From Clostridium sp. CAG:411 (GTDB lineage Bacteria > Bacillota > Clostridia > Lachnospirales > Lachnospiraceae): a stretch of DNA of 7,754 nt. Location of the stretch: contig FR899683.1 in the NCBI GenBank assembly GCA_000437275.1, forward strand, positions 1 through 7,754. The letters are read 5' to 3'. Made by a program: the position numbers and the translations under genes. Below, one piece after another: positions 4,928 to 7,754 of this stretch. Position 1 is the first letter of the stretch, and every line of letters begins with the position of its first letter. Under the pieces are notes generated by a model, which was not told where the DNA came from, did no database searches, and saw nothing but the letters and a program-made list of their open reading frames with translations.

Positions 4928-6799
4928 ATGTTTGATATAGAAGAAGAATTGAAAAAGCTTCCAGCACAGCCTGGCGTGTATCTGATGCATGATAAATATG
5001 ATCATATTATTTATGTAGGGAAAGCCGTAAGTTTAAAAAATCGTGTACGCCAATATTTTCAGCCTAGTCGTAAAGTAACAACCAAAATTGAAAGAATGAT
5101 ACAAAATATTTCTTACTTTGAATATATTGTTACAGATTCAGAACTAGAGGCACTTGTGTTGGAATGTAATTTAATCAAAGAATATAATCCGAAGTATAAC
5201 ACGTTATTAAAGGATGATAAGGCATATCCATTTATTAAAGCAACGATTGGAGAAATGTATCCAAGGTTAATTACCGTTCGTCAGATGAAAAAATCCAGTA
5301 GAAAACATTCCGAGAAAGTCAAATACTTTGGTCCATATACAAGTGTTGGTGCTATGAAAGATGTACTGGAACTTTTGCGAAAAGCATATCGGGTTCGAAC
5401 TTGTAATCGTTCCCTTCCTAAAGATATTGGAAAAGAACGCCCTTGTTTGTATTATCAAATTAAACAATGTGATGCACCTTGTCAGGGCTATATCAGTGAA
5501 GAAGAATATAAACAAAATTTTCAGAAGGCTTTGGAGGTATTGCAAGGAGATTATACGGGACTAACCAATATGCTTACAGAAAAAATGCAGCTTGCAGCGG
5601 AAAAGATGGAGTATGAAGAGGCAGCAGAGTATCGAGATTTGTTGCAAAGTGTACAGCGAATGACACAGAAACAGAAACTTACTAATCAGGAAATGGAAGA
5701 TTGGGATATTATAGGTATTGCACGAACACATACAGAAGCGGTGGTGCAAATTTTCTTTATGAGAAATGGAAGAATGATAGGAAGAGAGCATTTCTTATTT
5801 GAGGATATTGCGCAGGAAGAAACGCGAGAGGTATTGGCGAGTTTTGTTAAACAATTTTATGCAGGAACTCCATTTATTCCAAGAGAAATCTTTTTGCCTG
5901 AGGAAATTGCAGAACAACAGGTTTTAGAAGAATGGCTTACTAAAATGAGAGGACAGAAGGTAGCCTTTCGTTTACCAAAAAAGGGGCAAAAGGAGCGTTT
6001 GGTAGAGCTTGCATGTAATAATGCTAGTATTGTACTACAAAAGGATGCAGATAAAATAAAAAGAGAAAATGAGCGAACCATAGGGGCTATGCAACAAATT
6101 ACAACGTTGTTGGGATTATCCGAGATCCATAGAGTAGAATCTTATGATATTTCTAATATAAGTGGTTTTCAGTCGGTAGGTTCTATGGTGGTATTTGAAG
6201 ATGGAAAACCAAAGAAAAATAATTATAGAAAATTTAAGATAAAAACAGTGGATGGTCCAAATGATTATGGCAGTATGAAAGAGGTACTGACAAGAAGATT
6301 TGCACATGGTTTGAAAGAGAGAGCACAAAAAGAAGGAGAAAAATTTAGTCAATTTCCAGATTTGCTGCTTATGGATGGTGGAAAAGGACAGGTAAATGTA
6401 GCTCTGGAGGTATTAGATGAGTTTGGGCTTTCGATTCCAGTTTGTGGAATGGTAAAAGATGATCATCATAGAACACGAGGTCTTTATTTTAATAACGAAG
6501 AATTGCCAATTGATACCAAAAGTGAAGGATTTCATTTGATTACGCGTATACAGGATGAAACACATCGCTTTGCAATTACCTTTCATAGGGCAGTTCGAAG
6601 CAAAGAGCAGGTACATTCGCTATTGGATGATATTCCAAATGTAGGAGAAAAGAGAAAGAGAATTCTATTAACTCATTTTCAATCTTTAGAGGAGATTAAG
6701 GCTGCAACAGTGGAGGAATTAGAAAGGCTGCCACAAATCAATCGGAAGGCAGCCGAAAGCATTTATACTTTTTTTCATTCCCAACCGATAAGAGATTGA
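4928..6799 (+). CDS. uvrC: UvrABC excinuclease subunit C
   Basis: UvrC makes the two incisions flanking a DNA lesion in nucleotide excision repair after UvrA and UvrB have located it. The 623-residue product has all expected parts. The N-terminal GIY-YIG nuclease domain has GVY at 16-18, YVGKA at 29-33, a catalytic Arg near 39-41 and a metal-site Glu near 79. Four cysteines (159, 173, 181, 185) fit the iron-sulphur cluster positions described for UvrC. A UVR motif for UvrB contact covers about 222-245. The RNase H-like 5' nuclease domain has D407 (YDISN), D483 (MDGGKGQ) and H546. Two helix-hairpin-helix motifs end the protein (about 567-616). The ATG at 4928 is chosen over the in-frame TTG at 4907 and ATG at 4922 because of ribosome binding site spacing and family N-termini. 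hprK follows 105 bp downstream. Confidence 0.97.
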   Translation: MFDIEEELKKLPAQPGVYLMHDKYDHIIYVGKAVSLKNRVRQYFQPSRKVTTKIERMIQNISYFEYIVTDSELEALVLECNLIKEYNPKYNTLLKDDKAYPFIKATIGEMYPRLITVRQMKKSSRKHSEKVKYFGPYTSVGAMKDVLELLRKAYRVRTCNRSLPKDIGKERPCLYYQIKQCDAPCQGYISEEEYKQNFQKALEVLQGDYTGLTNMLTEKMQLAAEKMEYEEAAEYRDLLQSVQRMTQKQKLTNQEMEDWDIIGIARTHTEAVVQIFFMRNGRMIGREHFLFEDIAQEETREVLASFVKQFYAGTPFIPREIFLPEEIAEQQVLEEWLTKMRGQKVAFRLPKKGQKERLVELACNNASIVLQKDADKIKRENERTIGAMQQITTLLGLSEIHRVESYDISNISGFQSVGSMVVFEDGKPKKNNYRKFKIKTVDGPNDYGSMKEVLTRRFAHGLKERAQKEGEKFSQFPDLLLMDGGKGQVNVALEVLDEFGLSIPVCGMVKDDHHRTRGLYFNNEELPIDTKSEGFHLITRIQDETHRFAITFHRAVRSKEQVHSLLDDIPNVGEKRKRILLTHFQSLEEIKAATVEELERLPQINRKAAESIYTFFHSQPIRD

Positions 6800-6842
6800 A
6801 AAACACAGGGTTACATGATAAAATAAAAAAATAGAAAATAGA

Positions 6843-6874
6843 AACTGTTGTACTTGACAAGCATAAGAACAGTT
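6843..6874 (+). repeat. Inverted repeat around the hprK -35 region
   Basis: AACTGTT (6843-6849) is a perfect inverted partner of AACAGTT (6868-6874), with an 18-nt gap. The gap contains a smaller palindrome, CTTGACAAG (6853-6861), which includes the -35 hexamer. No T-run follows, so it is unlikely to terminate uvrC transcripts. An operator is possible, but no regulator can be named. Confidence 0.4.
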
Positions 6875-6883
6875 AAAAATTAT
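6854..6883 (+). promoter_or_regulatory. Possible hprK promoter
   Basis: A perfect TTGACA (6854-6859) is followed after 18 bp by AATTAT (6878-6883, four of six to TATAAT). AAAAAT at 6875-6880 is a poorer alternative because its spacing is 15 bp. The leader would be short, about 15 nt, with the ribosome binding site near its 5' end. hprK may also be read through from uvrC, since no terminator is visible between them. Confidence 0.45.
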
Positions 6884-6904
6884 GGGGATTGGAGGATTGC
6901 ATTT

Positions 6905-7754
6905 ATGGGAGAAACTTATACAGTTGGAGTGACAACCTTAATTGAAACGATGAAACTGGAAAATTGTACGCCCAATGTTGCAGTAGAAAATATAAATATT
7001 GCACAGTCGGATATCAATCGACCAGCGTTACAGTTGACTGGATATTTTGACTATTTTGATAATAATCGTATTCAGGTTATTGGACAGGTGGAATACACTT
7101 ATATGGAAAAGATGGGGCAGGAATATTCTCTTGGAATGTTGGAGAAGATTATGCAACATAAAGTACCATGTATTGTATTTTGTAGAAATTTACCTGTCGG
7201 TGATGATATGATTGCATTGGCGGAACAATATCAAATACCTATTTTACGTTCTGCAAAGGCAACATCTGGTTTTGTTGCGGAAGTAATACGTTGGTTAAAC
7301 GTTGAGCTTGGACCAAGAATGACCGTACATGGTGTGTTGGTTGATGTTTACGGTGAAGGGGTACTCATTATGGGTGAAAGTGGTATTGGTAAAAGTGAGG
7401 CCGCCCTGGAACTGATAAAGCGTGGACACCGTCTTGTTTCTGATGATGTAGTAGAGATAAAGCGTGTCAGTGATATTACATTGATTGGAACTGCACCGGA
7501 TATTACAAGGCATTTTATTGAGTTACGTGGTATTGGGATTATAGATGTTAAGAATTTATTTGGTGTAGAAAGCGTAAAGAATACACAGGCAATTGATTTA
7601 GTAATTAAACTGGAAGAATGGGACCGGGATAAGGAGTATGATCGTCTGGGATTAGAGGAAGAACATATTGACTTTTTAGGAAATAAAGTAGTATGTCATT
7701 CTATTCCAATTCGTCCAGGACGAAATCTGGCAGTTATTTGTGAAGCGGCAGCCG
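6905..7754 (+). CDS. hprK: HPr kinase/phosphorylase, 3' end cut by the window edge
   Basis: HprK phosphorylates and dephosphorylates Ser46 of the phosphotransferase protein HPr according to metabolic state, and so sets CcpA-dependent carbon catabolite repression in Firmicutes. The frame stays open for 283 codons to the window edge. The family is about 310-320 residues, so roughly 30 are missing. The N-terminal domain covers about 1-130. The catalytic domain has His142 in HGVLVDVYG, the Walker A GESGIGKS (157-164), the acidic pair D180/D181 in LVSDDVV, and the family signature ELRGIGIIDVKNLFG (206-220). R247 is a likely active-site arginine, and the IPIRPGRNLAV block lies near the end (268-278). 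The ATG at 6905 has GGAGG 9 nt upstream. In clostridia hprK is commonly followed by murB, rapZ and whiA, which would lie beyond the edge. Confidence 0.96.
   Translation, partial: MGETYTVGVTTLIETMKLENCTPNVAVENINIAQSDINRPALQLTGYFDYFDNNRIQVIGQVEYTYMEKMGQEYSLGMLEKIMQHKVPCIVFCRNLPVGDDMIALAEQYQIPILRSAKATSGFVAEVIRWLNVELGPRMTVHGVLVDVYGEGVLIMGESGIGKSEAALELIKRGHRLVSDDVVEIKRVSDITLIGTAPDITRHFIELRGIGIIDVKNLFGVESVKNTQAIDLVIKLEEWDRDKEYDRLGLEEEHIDFLGNKVVCHSIPIRPGRNLAVICEAAA

Noticed and set aside
5388..5402. GGTTCGAAC resembling a tRNA T-arm
   Set aside because: It lies inside conserved uvrC codons (RVRTCN), and no acceptor, D or anticodon arms can be drawn around it.
1..7754. An undescribed multi-gene system, mobile element, CRISPR array or defence locus
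   Set aside because: All coding space is taken by four well-known core genes and an rRNA end. No regularly spaced repeats, transposase-like frames, terminal inverted repeats or attachment-site duplications were seen.

Overview
The window looks like ordinary core chromosome of a low-GC Gram-positive anaerobe, most probably a member of the Lachnospiraceae (Clostridia, Bacillota). The pointers are the 3' end of the 23S rRNA, AT-rich intergenic DNA, strong AGGAGG-type ribosome binding sites, an HPr kinase gene directly after uvrC (a familiar clostridial neighbourhood), and protein sequences that read as clostridial versions of their families. The family assignment is recognition from memory, not a search.

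Layout. Positions 1 to about 40 are the last bases of a 23S rRNA gene on the plus strand. A structured spacer and a rho-independent terminator (176-209) follow, and no 5S gene is visible after the 23S. From 210 to 686 there is no supportable gene, only AT-rich DNA with several imperfect hairpins. A perfect 15-bp bidirectional terminator (687-725) ends pyrG (747-2360, minus strand, CTP synthase), which converges on the rRNA operon. A 422-bp intergenic region (2361-2782) separates the divergent pyrG and ftsH. It holds a promoter for pyrG, one good and one weaker promoter candidate for ftsH, and a run of inverted repeats that would make a structured ftsH 5' leader. ftsH (2783-4873, membrane AAA+ zinc protease) ends in a terminator (about 4878-4908) that lies just before the uvrC ribosome binding site. 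uvrC (4928-6799, excinuclease subunit C) is followed after 105 bp by hprK (6905 to the window edge, HPr kinase/phosphorylase). hprK is open at the right edge and lacks only about its last 30 residues.

The genes are housekeeping functions: ribosome synthesis, pyrimidine nucleotide supply, membrane protein quality control, nucleotide excision repair and carbon catabolite control. They do not form one pathway. uvrC-hprK is a conserved neighbourhood rather than a functional partnership.

I found no mobile element, CRISPR array, tRNA, phage gene or defence system, and no convincing new system. The points most worth a second look are regulatory: the structured ftsH leader, the terminator placed directly before the uvrC start, the missing downstream 5S gene, and the hairpin-rich gene-free stretch after the rRNA operon.
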